Positions 46,905 through 56,266 of a DNA stretch of 64,000 nt are shown here, one piece after another (positions within the stretch are counted from its first letter, which is position 1; each line of letters begins with the position of its first letter). The stretch comes from Yinghuangia seranimata (lineage in GTDB: Bacteria > Actinomycetota > Actinomycetes > Streptomycetales > Streptomycetaceae), in NCBI RefSeq assembly GCF_029953285.1, contig NZ_JASAOI010000056.1, positions 55,939-119,938 of the forward strand, written 5' to 3'. Below the pieces are notes generated by a model, which searched no databases, was not told the DNA's origin, and was given only the letters and a program-made list of their open reading frames with translations. The position numbers and the translations under genes were made by a program.

Positions 46905-47645
46905 GTGAAGAAGCACCGTCTTTTCGCCGCTGTGTCCGTCGCGGCCCTCGCCATCGCCACGCTGGGCGCGTGCGGCGACGACGGCGACGGGGGAGCCGAC
47001 AACACCAAGACGGAGGCCAAGGCGCTCGCGGAGCAGGCCGTCGCGGTCATGAAGACCCAGGAGTTCATCAAGCTCTCCGCGAAGGGCACCGACGAGAACG
47101 GCAAGCCGCAGACCATGTCGGGCTGCGCCGGCTTCAAGGCCAAGACGCTCAAGGCCACCGTCGACACCGGCGGCGGCAAGATGGACGTCATGATGGTCGG
47201 CGGCGCGCAGTACACCAAGGCCGACGGTGCGGGCTGGCTGACGCTGCTCGGCACGGACGAGGACCCCGCGACGGCCGAGAAGGTCGCCAAGGTCGCCGCC
47301 GGCAGGTACCTCAAGTCGACGTCCGAGGGCGACGACGACGAGATCGGCTCCTTCTTCGCCGACGGCACGGACGGCTACACCAAGGGTCAGCCGGCGAAGT
47401 TCGCCAGCACCGACGTCGTCCCGCTGACCAAGGAGAAGGACGGCGCGAAGCAGACCTACTACATCGCAGCCAAGGGCAAGCCGTACATCGTCGGCAAGCT
47501 CAAGGAGCAGACCGACTCCAAGGACCGCGAGGAGACGACCTTCACGCGCACCGAGGACAAGTGCGAGGTGACCGCGCCGGCCGCCGACAAGACCATGACG
47601 CAGCAGGAGTTCACGGCACAGCTGAAGGCCGCGGGCGTCAAGTGA
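46905..47645 (+). CDS. Lipoprotein, single repeat domain
   Basis: A 246-residue exported lipoprotein with the lipobox LGAC (Cys23). After a Gly/Asp-rich spacer, it contains one domain of about 200 residues whose pattern (QAVAVMKTQEFIKLSAKG, GGAQYTKADGAGWLTL, DVVPLTKEKDGAKQTYYIAAKGKPYIV) recurs in the next two proteins. The fold resembles LppX/LprG lipid-binding lipoproteins, which is tentative. GTG 46905 is preceded by GGGGGA. It is the first of three lipoprotein genes lying between adnA and adnB. Confidence 0.85.
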   Translation: MKKHRLFAAVSVAALAIATLGACGDDGDGGADNTKTEAKALAEQAVAVMKTQEFIKLSAKGTDENGKPQTMSGCAGFKAKTLKATVDTGGGKMDVMMVGGAQYTKADGAGWLTLLGTDEDPATAEKVAKVAAGRYLKSTSEGDDDEIGSFFADGTDGYTKGQPAKFASTDVVPLTKEKDGAKQTYYIAAKGKPYIVGKLKEQTDSKDREETTFTRTEDKCEVTAPAADKTMTQQEFTAQLKAAGVK

Positions 47646-47665
47646 CTGTTCCACAAGGGAGTTCC

Positions 47666-49036
47666 GTGCGCATGCGCCGAATAGCCGCCCCGTCCGCCGC
47701 GATCCTCGCCGTCGCGCTGCTCGCCGCCTGCACGGGCGGGGAGGCGAAGGACAACACGAAGACCGACGCCAAGACGCTCGCCGACCAGGCGGTCGCGACG
47801 ATGAAGGCCGAGGAGTTCCTCAAGCTCAGCGGCAAGTCCGTCGAGGAGGACGGCACGGCGGTGAACCTGCAGGGCTGCGTCGCCGAGAAGATCCAGGGCG
47901 GCCACGCCACCGGCTCGGGCGGCGGCGGCAAGGTCGAGATGATCCAGCTCGGCAAGGACCAGTACATCAAGGCCGACGGGGGCTACTGGGCCAACGCGTC
48001 GGGCCAGGGCAACAAGCCCGAGGTGGTCGCCGCGTTCGACAAGGCGCTGAACGGCAGGTTCGTCACGAGCACGGACGACAACGGCTTCCAGGACTTCTTC
48101 GACGGCGGCACCGACGGCGTCGTCAAGGGCGCGCCGACGGAGTACGCGGGCCAGAAGGTGATCCCCCTGGTCAAGGAGGAGGACAAGAAGAAGACCACGC
48201 TCTACGTGATGTCGCGCGGCAAGCCGTTCATCGTGGCCAAGGTCGAGGAGCACTCCGACAGCAAGAAGCGCCAGGAGACGACCTACCAGCGCACGGAGGA
48301 CAAGTGCGACGTCGTCGCGCCGCCCAAGGACAAGACGATGACCGAGGACGAGTTCGAGAAGGCGCTCTCCGCGGCGACCGACAACTCGACCAAGGACGCC
48401 CAGACGCTGGTCTCCGAGTCGTCCGAGCACATGAAGCAGTACGACTCGGTGCAGGAGAACGGCGGCGGCAAGGACACCACCGGCTCCGCCATCACCCTGG
48501 ACGGCTGCGAGACGCCGTCGGGGGACGGGCACTCCAAGGTGACCAGCGACGGCGAGCCGATCGACAACATGACGGTGGACGGCTCGACGTACTTCAAGGG
48601 CAGCAAGGCGTTCTGGGTCACGCAGATGAAGCGCGCCGGCAAGACGGACCGCGAGGCGGACCTCGTCGGCCGCGTGCTCGGCGGCAAGTACCTGCGCAGT
48701 GAAGGCGCGGACGCCCAGGCGCAGTCGATGACCTACCCGGCGATGTTCACGAGCGGCAAGGGCGTCACCAAGGGCTCGACGGTCACGTTCAACGGCCAGA
48801 AGGCGATCCCGTTGGTGCTGAGCGTCACCGGGCAGACCCGCACGTACTTCGTGGCGGCCAACGGCAAGCCCGAAGTCCTGGGGCTGCGCGAGGAGTTCGC
48901 CAACAACGGCGGGCGTGTCGAGATCACGTTCAAGGTGACCGGCGAGCCGTGCTCGCTCAAGGCGCCGTCGGCGAGCGAGTACCTGACGCAGTCGCAGTAC
49001 CAGGACGCGCTGAAGGCGGAGGCGCAGAAGGGCTGA
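47666..49036 (+). CDS. Lipoprotein, two tandem repeat domains
   Basis: A 456-residue lipoprotein; lipobox LAAC (Cys22). It carries two copies of the domain found in its neighbours. The first (residues 30-235) is closest to the upstream gene (DQAVATMKAEEFLKLSGKS, YIKADGGYWANAS). The second (240-456) is more diverged (LVSESSEHMKQYDSVQ, STYFKGSKAFWVTQ, RTYFVAANGKPEVLGL). Each ends with a tail like DKTMTEDEFEKAL. GTG 47666 follows AAGGGA; the gene is 20 bp after the previous stop, so it is probably co-transcribed. Confidence 0.85.
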   Translation: MRMRRIAAPSAAILAVALLAACTGGEAKDNTKTDAKTLADQAVATMKAEEFLKLSGKSVEEDGTAVNLQGCVAEKIQGGHATGSGGGGKVEMIQLGKDQYIKADGGYWANASGQGNKPEVVAAFDKALNGRFVTSTDDNGFQDFFDGGTDGVVKGAPTEYAGQKVIPLVKEEDKKKTTLYVMSRGKPFIVAKVEEHSDSKKRQETTYQRTEDKCDVVAPPKDKTMTEDEFEKALSAATDNSTKDAQTLVSESSEHMKQYDSVQENGGGKDTTGSAITLDGCETPSGDGHSKVTSDGEPIDNMTVDGSTYFKGSKAFWVTQMKRAGKTDREADLVGRVLGGKYLRSEGADAQAQSMTYPAMFTSGKGVTKGSTVTFNGQKAIPLVLSVTGQTRTYFVAANGKPEVLGLREEFANNGGRVEITFKVTGEPCSLKAPSASEYLTQSQYQDALKAEAQKG

Positions 49037-49190
49037 CCCGGTCCTCGGCGGTCGCGGGCTACCAATGGTGACTGTCCGTCAGATGCTTGACAGGGTCGGG
49101 ATACTGGGCGCGCGATACGCCCACGACGAGCCCTGGCCGCTCCCGCGGCCGGGGCTCGCCGTCCGTCCTGGGAGTACCCGAGGAGCAACC

Positions 49191-50000
49191 GTGCGCCTGC
49201 CTGTCACCCGCCTTTCCGTCTCGGCGGCCGCCGCCGTGCTCGCCTTCGGGGCCCTGACCGCGTGCGGCGGCGGCGACGCCTCGGACGCCTCGGTCGACGG
49301 CAAGAGCAACCCCAGCGCGCCGGGCGGCAAGGCCCCCGGGCCCGGCCAGGTGCTGCCCGGCAAGTCGTCCGGAGCACCCGACGCGCGCCCGCCCGCCGAA
49401 CTCAGCGGCCGCGAACTCGCGGATCGCGCGGTGCAGTTGATGGCCGCGACCTCGTACACCCTGACCGGCAAGATCGGTGCCGGCGGGGACGCGGCGACCG
49501 TGACGATCAAGGTCAACAAGCAGCGCGACGCGATCCAGACGGTCGCCCGGCCCGACATGACGCAGGAGCTGATCCGCGTCGGCGGGACCGTGTACGCCAA
49601 CATCGAGTCCGTCGTCGGCCCCACGCCCGGCGCGACCCTGCCGCCGAGCCTGCGCGGCACCTACCTCAAGACCGACGGCGGCCAGCTCGACCCCAAGCTC
49701 GTCGACCCGTTCGCCGGCACCTTCACGGCCGGCTCGGGTGAGGTCGCCAAGGGCGACGTCGTCCAGGTCGACGGCAAGGGCGTGTGGCCTGTGTCGGTCA
49801 AGTCGGCGGACGGCGCGACCACGACGATGTACGTGATGGCGGCCGGCGACCCGTACCCGATCAAGCTGACCGTCAGCGGCGGCGACCCGCTCGACCTCAA
49901 GGTCAGCGACTTCGGCGCCGACGTGACGGTCAACGCGCCCGGCGCGGCCCAGGTGATCGACCAGGCGACGCTGCAGCAGCGGATGACGCAGGGCGGCTGA
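49191..50000 (+). CDS. Lipoprotein, LppX/LprG-like
   Basis: A 269-residue lipoprotein; lipobox LTAC (Cys25). A Pro/Gly/Ser-rich spacer precedes a domain (residues 70-269) with the order of strands seen in LppX/LprAFG proteins: ADRAVQLMAATSYTLTGKIGAGGDAATVTIKV, GGTVYANIE, GKGVWPVSVKSADGATTTMYVMAAGDPYPIKLTVSG. It shares that layout with the two lipoproteins upstream. GTG 49191 follows GAGGAGC. Such proteins may move lipids to the cell envelope. Confidence 0.83.
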   Translation: MRLPVTRLSVSAAAAVLAFGALTACGGGDASDASVDGKSNPSAPGGKAPGPGQVLPGKSSGAPDARPPAELSGRELADRAVQLMAATSYTLTGKIGAGGDAATVTIKVNKQRDAIQTVARPDMTQELIRVGGTVYANIESVVGPTPGATLPPSLRGTYLKTDGGQLDPKLVDPFAGTFTAGSGEVAKGDVVQVDGKGVWPVSVKSADGATTTMYVMAAGDPYPIKLTVSGGDPLDLKVSDFGADVTVNAPGAAQVIDQATLQQRMTQGG

Positions 50001-50149
50001 ACCCGGTGCCCGCGTGCCGGGAGGGGCGCGCGGGGCCGGAGCGGCGGCGGCCCGGCGGCGTCCGCGGAGTGTAGGGCCGCGGTGAGCGCGGCCGGGCCGC
50101 AACCGGCTTGATGCGGATGTTGTCCTCAGTTGCGTCTACCCTTGCGCCG

Positions 50150-53100
50150 GTGCGATCGGCTCATCCCCAACCCCACCTGATCCGGGACCCGGACGACCTG
50201 GTGCGTGTCCTGGGCGTCCCGTACACGCCTGAGCAGATCGCCGCGATCACCGCACCGCTCGAGCCGGGCGTCATCGTCGCCGGCGCCGGCTCCGGCAAGA
50301 CCACCGTGATGACCGCGCGCGTGGTGTGGCTGGTCGGCTCCGGGCGGGTGCGGCCCGACCAGGTGCTCGGCCTGACGTTCACCAACAAGGCCGCGGGGGA
50401 GCTCGCCGAACGCGTCCGGAAGGCGCTGCGCAAGCTGTGGCCCGACCCGGTGCCGCCCGGGCTGTTCGGCGGGCCCGACGCCCCCGCAGGCAACGGCGTG
50501 CCCGGCGACGGGGACCCCGACCTCGGCGAGCCGACGATCTCCACGTACCACGCCTTCGCCGGGCGCCTCCTCTCCGAACACGGCCTGCGCATCGGCCTCG
50601 AACCCTCCGCGCGGCTGCTCGCCGACGCCACCCGCTTCCAGCTCGCCGCCCGCACCGCGCGCCGCGCCCCCGGGCCGTTCCCGACGCTGACCAAGCCGCT
50701 CGCCTCGATCACCGCCGACGTCCTCGCGCTCAGCGGCGAACTCGCCGAGCACCTCGTGGCGCCCGACCGGCTCCGCGCCTTCGACGAGGACCTCATCGCC
50801 CGCGTCGAGGCCATGCCGCGCCCCGGCGCCGGCGACAAGGCCAAGGCCGCCGCGGCCGCGCGCACCCGCCTCGACCTGCTGCGCCTGGTCACCGACTACA
50901 CCGCCGCCCGGCGGCACCGCGACCTGCTGGACTTCGGCGACCAGATCGCCTACGCGGCGCAGCTGGCCGAGACCCGGCCCGAGGTCGGGGTGATCCTGCG
51001 CGACACCTACCGCGTCGTGCTCCTCGACGAGTACCAGGACACCTCGGTGGCGCAACGCCGCCTGCTGTCCGGGCTCTTCGGCGTGCCGTACGGCGTCGAC
51101 CCGGAGACTCCGGAACTGGTGGGACGCGGCCACCCCGTCACCGCGGTCGGCGACCCGTGCCAGGCCATCTACGGCTGGCGCGGCGCGTCCGTCGCGAACC
51201 TCGACGACTTCCCGAGGCACTTCCCCCGCCCCGACGGCAGCCCCGCGCACCGGTTCGCGCTCGCCGAGAACCGGCGCAGCGGCGGCCGACTGCTCGCGTT
51301 CGCCAACGGACTCGCCGAGCCGCTGCGCGCGATGCACGAGGGCGTCGAGGCGCTGCGGCCCGCCGACGGCGCCGAGGGCGAGGGCTGGGCGCGGTGCGCG
51401 CTGCTCGCCACGCAGGACGGCGAGATCGCGTGGATGGCCGACCAGGTGCAGCAGGTCATCGGCACGCGGTTCAAGCCCGACGGCGAACTGATCGCGCCCG
51501 GCGACGTCGCCGTCCTGGCCCGCACCGCCGCCGAGTTCCCCGAGATCCACAAGGCGCTCGTCGAACGCGACATCCCCGTCGAGGTCGTCGGGCTGTCCGG
51601 GCTGCTGCACCTGCCCGAGGTCGCCGACCTCGTCGCGACCTGCGAGGTCCTCGACGACCCCACGGCCAACGCCGCCCTGGTGCGGCTCCTCGTCGGGCCG
51701 CGCTGGCGCATCGGGCACCGCGACCTCGCGCTGCTCGGGCGGCGCGCCGCCGAACTCGTGCGGTTCGACCGCGGGGTGGCAGACGGGCCCGACGCGCGGC
51801 TCGCCGAAGCCGTCGCGGGCGTCGACCCGACCGAGGTCGTGTCGCTGTCCGACGCCGTCGCCGACCCGGGCGAGGAGTACCCGTTCTCCCGCGAGGCGCG
51901 CGTGCGGTTCGCGCGGCTCTCCGCCGAGATACGGGAGCTGCGGCGGCACCTGGGCGAACCGCTCATGGACGTGCTTCACCGGGTGCTCGCGGTCACCGGT
52001 CTCGAGGTCGAGCTGTCCGCGTCGCCGAACGCGCTCGCGGCCCGCCGGCGCGAGACGCTGCACGCGTTCCTCGACGTGGCCGCCGGGTTCGCCGACCTGG
52101 ACGGCGACCCGTCGCTGACCGCATTTCTGGCGTTCCTGCGCACCGCGATCGAGCACGACCGGGGGCTCGACGGCAGCCTGCCGAGCGAGGGCGACTCGGT
52201 GAAGGTGCTGACGGCGCACAAGTCCAAGGGCCTGGAGTGGTCCGTCGTCGCCGTGCCGGGGCTCGTGACGGGGGTGTTCCCGAGCGAGCAGCCGCAGTCG
52301 AAGTGGACGCGCAGCGGCAGCACCCTGCCGCACGCGCTCCGCGGTGACGCCGACGGCCTGCCGGACCTGACGGGGCTCGGGCCCAAGGACTTCGCGGCGT
52401 TCGACGACGGGATGCGGCGGCACAAGGAGGTCGAGGAGCTGCGGCTCGGGTACGTGACGTTCACCCGGCCGAAGGACCTGCTGATCGCCTCCGGCCACTG
52501 GTGGGGCCGCACCCAGAAGAAGCCGCGCGGCCCGTCGGCCTTCCTGAGCGCGCTCGCCGACCACTGCGAGGCCGGCCACGGCGAGGTCGCCACCTGGGCC
52601 GTCGAACCCGACGAGGCCGAGAACCCGCACCTGACCAGCGCCGTCGAACAGGTGTGGCCGCTCCCGCTCGACAGCGCCGCCCTGGAGGAACGCCGCCGCG
52701 CAGCCCGCGACGTCGCCGAGGCCCTGGCCCGCATCGACGGCACGGCACGCATCGACGGCACGGCACGCACGACGGCCACCGCCCACCCGGACCCGGCCCC
52801 GGACCCTGGCCCCTTCGTCGACGCGCCGGACGACCACGGCCAGCTCCCCCTGTTCTCCGAGGAGCCCCCGGAGGACTTCGACGACCTCCCGCCGCCGCCC
52901 GACGACGAATACCCGTGGGACAGCGACGGCGAATACGCGACGGCCCCGGGCGCGGACTGGCCGACGGAGCCGGAGGCGGACGACGACGTCCACCCCGGGG
53001 GCGCGGAGCGGTCCGCTTCCGCCGAGCACGTGGACGCGCCGGGTGCCGGCGCTCCTGGGCATGGCTCGTCCGGCCGGTCGTCCGGCGGCGGGTATCCGTT

Positions 53101-53848
53101 CGACGACGACGACTCGCTCGCCATAGCGCCCGGGTTCGAGGCCGACGAGGACCACCTCGGGCCCGTCGACCTCGAGCTCGTCGAGTCGTGGGACCACGAC
53201 CTCGACCGGCTCGTCGAGGAGCTGGCGCGGGGGCGGGGCGGCGTGCGTGAGGTCGAGTTGCCGGCGTCGCTGTCCGCGTCGCAGGTGCTGCGGCTGGCGT
53301 CGGACCCGAACGGCCTCGCGCGCGAGCTCGCGCGGCCGATGCCGCGGCCGCCCGCGCCGGCCGCGCGGCGGGGGACGCGGTTCCACGCGTGGATCGAGTC
53401 GCAGTTCGGCGAGCGCCCGCTGCTCGAGCCGGACGACCTGCCCGGAGCGGCCGACGAGGAGATCACCGACGAGGCGGACCTGGTCGAGCTGCAGGAGGCC
53501 TTCCTGCGCACGCCCTACGCACAGCGCGCGCCGTACCGCATAGAGCAGCCGTTCCAGCTGGTCGTCGGCGGCCGGGTGGTGCGCGGCCGGATCGACGCCG
53601 TCTACCGGGACCGGGACGGCGTGTTCGAGGTCGTGGACTGGAAGACCAGCCGCAGCTTCAACGCCGACCCGCTCCAGCTGGCGGTCTACCGGCTGGCGTG
53701 GGCGGAGCTCATGGACGTGCCGGTCGAGGACGTCGTGGCGTCGTTCGTCTATGTGCGCACGGGTCAGGTCGTCCGGCCGCGGGGCCTGCCGGGCCGGCCG
53801 GGGATCGAGCGGGTGCTCGCGGGGTCGGACGGCCCGGTCGAGGGGTGA
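50150..53848 (+). CDS. adnB: AdnB-like UvrD/Rep helicase with RecB-family nuclease
   Basis: A 1232-residue motor-nuclease, the likely partner of the AdnA-like protein. Walker A is AGAGSGKTT near residue 44; LTFTNKAAGEL, DEYQDTSVAQR, GDPCQAIYGWRGA and LTAHKSKGLEW are helicase motifs; the nuclease has VVDWKTSRSFNADPLQLAVYRLAW near 1163. A very acidic, disordered linker of about 150 residues (near 870-1020) lies between motor and nuclease. Start choice is uncertain: GTG 50150 is closest to the family N-terminus (TPEQIAAITAP), while TTG 50108 and ATG 50111 are in frame upstream. Confidence 0.87.
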   Translation: MRSAHPQPHLIRDPDDLVRVLGVPYTPEQIAAITAPLEPGVIVAGAGSGKTTVMTARVVWLVGSGRVRPDQVLGLTFTNKAAGELAERVRKALRKLWPDPVPPGLFGGPDAPAGNGVPGDGDPDLGEPTISTYHAFAGRLLSEHGLRIGLEPSARLLADATRFQLAARTARRAPGPFPTLTKPLASITADVLALSGELAEHLVAPDRLRAFDEDLIARVEAMPRPGAGDKAKAAAAARTRLDLLRLVTDYTAARRHRDLLDFGDQIAYAAQLAETRPEVGVILRDTYRVVLLDEYQDTSVAQRRLLSGLFGVPYGVDPETPELVGRGHPVTAVGDPCQAIYGWRGASVANLDDFPRHFPRPDGSPAHRFALAENRRSGGRLLAFANGLAEPLRAMHEGVEALRPADGAEGEGWARCALLATQDGEIAWMADQVQQVIGTRFKPDGELIAPGDVAVLARTAAEFPEIHKALVERDIPVEVVGLSGLLHLPEVADLVATCEVLDDPTANAALVRLLVGPRWRIGHRDLALLGRRAAELVRFDRGVADGPDARLAEAVAGVDPTEVVSLSDAVADPGEEYPFSREARVRFARLSAEIRELRRHLGEPLMDVLHRVLAVTGLEVELSASPNALAARRRETLHAFLDVAAGFADLDGDPSLTAFLAFLRTAIEHDRGLDGSLPSEGDSVKVLTAHKSKGLEWSVVAVPGLVTGVFPSEQPQSKWTRSGSTLPHALRGDADGLPDLTGLGPKDFAAFDDGMRRHKEVEELRLGYVTFTRPKDLLIASGHWWGRTQKKPRGPSAFLSALADHCEAGHGEVATWAVEPDEAENPHLTSAVEQVWPLPLDSAALEERRRAARDVAEALARIDGTARIDGTARTTATAHPDPAPDPGPFVDAPDDHGQLPLFSEEPPEDFDDLPPPPDDEYPWDSDGEYATAPGADWPTEPEADDDVHPGGAERSASAEHVDAPGAGAPGHGSSGRSSGGGYPFDDDDSLAIAPGFEADEDHLGPVDLELVESWDHDLDRLVEELARGRGGVREVELPASLSASQVLRLASDPNGLARELARPMPRPPAPAARRGTRFHAWIESQFGERPLLEPDDLPGAADEEITDEADLVELQEAFLRTPYAQRAPYRIEQPFQLVVGGRVVRGRIDAVYRDRDGVFEVVDWKTSRSFNADPLQLAVYRLAWAELMDVPVEDVVASFVYVRTGQVVRPRGLPGRPGIERVLAGSDGPVEG

Positions 53849-54180
53849 CGGGCGCGCCCGTCGCTCGGATCGTGGCCCGCCGGTCGGATCGTGGCCCGTC
53901 GCTCGGATCGTGGCCCGCCGGTCGGATCGTGGCCCGGTGGCCCGGTGGCCCGGTGGCCCGGTGGCCCGGTGGCCCGGTGGCCCGGTGGCCCGGTGGCCCG
54001 GTGGCCCGGTGCGGCCGGTGGCCCGGTGGCCCGGTGGCCCGGTGCGGCCGGTGCGGCCGGTGCGGTTTCGGCGGGTTTTATCGCGGTTTGACGCGGCCTC
54101 CGGCTGACTGGGGCGTCGCGGGTCGGCGATGAAACGGGCCAATCCGCATCGGACCGTGACATTCGAGGTACTAGCCCCCG
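53849..54180. other. Intergenic region dominated by a minisatellite
   Basis: 332 bp after adnB, most of it the tandem repeats at 53860-54061. All three plus frames are open through the repeat, which explains several spurious open frames. The last 110 bp are ordinary and precede the phosphatase gene. Confidence 0.8.
53860..54061. repeat. Compound tandem repeat (19-mer and 8/9-mer units)
   Basis: Four 19-bp units at 53860-53935 alternate GTCGCTCGGATCGTGGCCC and GCCGGTCGGATCGTGGCCC. They run into ten 8-bp units of GGCCCGGT (53931-54010), one 9-bp GCGGCCGGT, three more 8-mers (54020-54043), then two 9-mers to 54061. Copies are perfect within each class, which suggests recent expansion by slippage or recombination. 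Confidence 0.97.
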
Positions 54181-55350
54181 ATGGGAACGACCACGCCGGA
54201 CCGCACCCCGCCGCGCCCCGCCGAGGGCGCGCCGGGGCGTGCCGCGCTGCTGTCGGCCGCGCAGTGGCTGCTGCGCCTGCTGCCCGTCGGCGTGATCGTG
54301 ATCGTCGTCGTGATCGGCTTCGCGACGCCGCCAGAGGTGCACGTCGGGCCGCTGCTGGCGGTCGCGCCCGCGCTGGCCGGCCTGACCCGAGGCTCGCCGC
54401 GCACGCCGCTCCTGGTCGGTCTGCTGGCCGCGCTCGCCATGATCTTCCTGACCGCCGCGGGCGAGACCAGCGGCACCGGGGAGCCGTTCGTGACGCTGCT
54501 GTCGATCTTCCTCGTGTCGCTGACCGGCTGGGCGGGCGTGCTGGTGCGCCGCCGCCAGGAACGCACGCTCGAGGACGTCCGCAGCGTCGCCGAGGCCGCC
54601 CAGCAGGTGCTGCTCAGCCCGGTGCCGCGGCGGATCGGGCCGGTGCGGGTCGGCGTGCGGTACCGCGCGGCGGCCGCCGAGGCGCGGATCGGCGGCGACC
54701 TGTACGAGGTGATCCTGACCCCGCACGGTGTGCGCGCCGTGGTCGGCGACGTGCGCGGCAAGGGCCTCGGCGCGGTGCAGACGGCGGCGGCCGTGCTGGG
54801 CGCGTTCCGCGAGGCGGCGTACGAGGAACCCGGACTGCCCGGCGTGGTGCGCCGGATCGGGGCGAGCATGAGCCGGCGCCTGGAGGAGAACGTCGAGGAG
54901 TTCGTGACCCTGGTGCTCGTCGGCTTCCCGCCGCAGGGGGGCGTGCAGGTGGTCAACTGCGGGCACCCGGCGCCGCTGCTGCTCCGGTCGGCCCGTGCCG
55001 AGTTCATGGAGCCGCCGTCTCCGGTGCCGCCGCTCGGCATCGTCGACCCGGACCTGTTCGAGATCCCGGTCCTGGCGGTGCCGGTGCTGCCGGGGGACCG
55101 GGTGCTGCTGTACACCGACGGCATCGTGGAGGCCCGGGACCGGCACGGCGTGTTCTACCCGCTGCTCGACCGCGCGCCCGACAGCCTCGACGGCGTCGAG
55201 GACACCCTCGACCGGCTGGAGGCCGACGTCGAGCGGCACGTCGGGCAGCCGTTGGAGGACGACGCGGCGATGGTGCTGATGATGTACGCGCCGGCCGGGG
55301 ACACCCACGAAGCCGGTTCGCTGCCGCAGGTGCGCACGCGCGAGATGTGA
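54181..55350 (+). CDS. Membrane-anchored PP2C (SpoIIE/RsbU-type) serine phosphatase
   Basis: A 389-residue protein. Three or so hydrophobic helices (about 30-50, 58-70, 80-98 and 103-122) anchor it; residues 150-370 are an SpoIIE-family PP2C domain with RIGGDLYEV, VGDVRGKGLGA, VNCGHPAPLLL, LLYTDGIVEARD and a final EDDAAMVLMM. Such phosphatases dephosphorylate anti-anti-sigma factors and so release sigma factors of the SigB type. GAGGT lies 13 nt before the ATG. It converges on the next gene with 4 bp between. Confidence 0.9.
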   Translation: MGTTTPDRTPPRPAEGAPGRAALLSAAQWLLRLLPVGVIVIVVVIGFATPPEVHVGPLLAVAPALAGLTRGSPRTPLLVGLLAALAMIFLTAAGETSGTGEPFVTLLSIFLVSLTGWAGVLVRRRQERTLEDVRSVAEAAQQVLLSPVPRRIGPVRVGVRYRAAAAEARIGGDLYEVILTPHGVRAVVGDVRGKGLGAVQTAAAVLGAFREAAYEEPGLPGVVRRIGASMSRRLEENVEEFVTLVLVGFPPQGGVQVVNCGHPAPLLLRSARAEFMEPPSPVPPLGIVDPDLFEIPVLAVPVLPGDRVLLYTDGIVEARDRHGVFYPLLDRAPDSLDGVEDTLDRLEADVERHVGQPLEDDAAMVLMMYAPAGDTHEAGSLPQVRTREM

Positions 55351-55354
55351 GGCC

Positions 55355-56215
55355 TCAGAGCTCCAGTTCGACGACCAGCGCGCAGTGGTCGGAGACGCCC
55401 ATGCGCACGGTCTCGGTCCGGCGCACCGCGTCGGGTCCGACGCCGTGGCCGAAGACGTGGTCGAACTGCACGCGCGGCCGGTACGACGGATAGGTCGGCA
55501 CACGGGCCAGCGAGCGCCAGCGCACCCGGTGGCGGCGTGGCCGCGACGTGTCGCCCCGGTTGCGGCGGCCGACGACCGCCTGCGGGATCCGGCCGGGCAG
55601 GTTGAAGTCGCCGAGCAGCAGCTGCGGCTGCGGCAGGTCGGCCGTCGAGCGGCCGATGCGCGACAGCTGCGACACGTTCCAGCCGGGTACGAACGACAGG
55701 TGCGCGGCGAGCACCGTCAGCGGCCCCGACGGCGCCTCGACGACGGCCGCGAGCACCGAGCGCGGTTCGTCCGGCACCCGCGTCAGGCCCGGGCGGCCTT
55801 GGACCCGCAGCGGCAGGCTGACGGGCGCGGCCGGGAAACGCCGGGCCCGCCACTGCCGCACCGGCAGTCGGGACAGTAAGGCGATCCCGTACGACGGTCC
55901 GCCGGCGCCGACCTGCTCGGGCCCGTACACGTTCCGCTCGGGCCCGACCGGATCCGGCAGCCACCCCGACACCGGCGCCGGGACCCCGTGCACCGCCGCC
56001 AGGAACCGCCAGTCGTGCGCCCCGACCGCCCGCGCCGCGACCGCCGCCTGGTCGGCCCCCGAGGACCGCTCCTGGTGCCGGTCCACCTCCTGCAGCGCCA
56101 CGATGTCCGCGTCGAGCTTCCCGAGCGCCTCGGCAAGTCGACGCGGCCCTGCCGTGCCGTCGTCGAGGGCCATGCCGTGCAGCAGGTTGAACGTGGCGAC
56201 GCGCAGGACCGTCAT
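55355..56215 (-). CDS. Endonuclease/exonuclease/phosphatase family protein
   Basis: A 286-residue protein of the EEP metal-dependent phosphodiesterase superfamily. Motifs: VATFNLLHG, VALQEVDRHQERS, LLGDFNLPGR and GVSDHCALVVEL. The substrate could be DNA, phosphoinositide or sphingolipid; none is indicated. No signal peptide. ATG 56215 lacks a ribosome site, but TACGGT on the same strand ends 6 nt before it, so the transcript may be leaderless. Confidence 0.85.
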   Translation of the reverse strand: MTVLRVATFNLLHGMALDDGTAGPRRLAEALGKLDADIVALQEVDRHQERSSGADQAAVAARAVGAHDWRFLAAVHGVPAPVSGWLPDPVGPERNVYGPEQVGAGGPSYGIALLSRLPVRQWRARRFPAAPVSLPLRVQGRPGLTRVPDEPRSVLAAVVEAPSGPLTVLAAHLSFVPGWNVSQLSRIGRSTADLPQPQLLLGDFNLPGRIPQAVVGRRNRGDTSRPRRHRVRWRSLARVPTYPSYRPRVQFDHVFGHGVGPDAVRRTETVRMGVSDHCALVVELEL

Positions 56216-56266
56216 GCACCGACCGTACGCCGCGCCGCAGCCCGACGCGGGAAACTCCGCGCGGAC

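Noticed and set aside
53860..54061. CRISPR-like array or repeat-protein gene
   Set aside because: Units are 8-19 bp with no spacers, and open frames through the array merely repeat GGPVARWP-type words; no start, ribosome site or leader supports a gene.
50126..54142. A 1338-codon open frame on the minus strand opposite adnB
   Set aside because: It is antisense to a clear helicase-nuclease, has no ribosome site, and its translation is Arg/Gly/Pro-rich without domains. Very high GC keeps complementary frames open.
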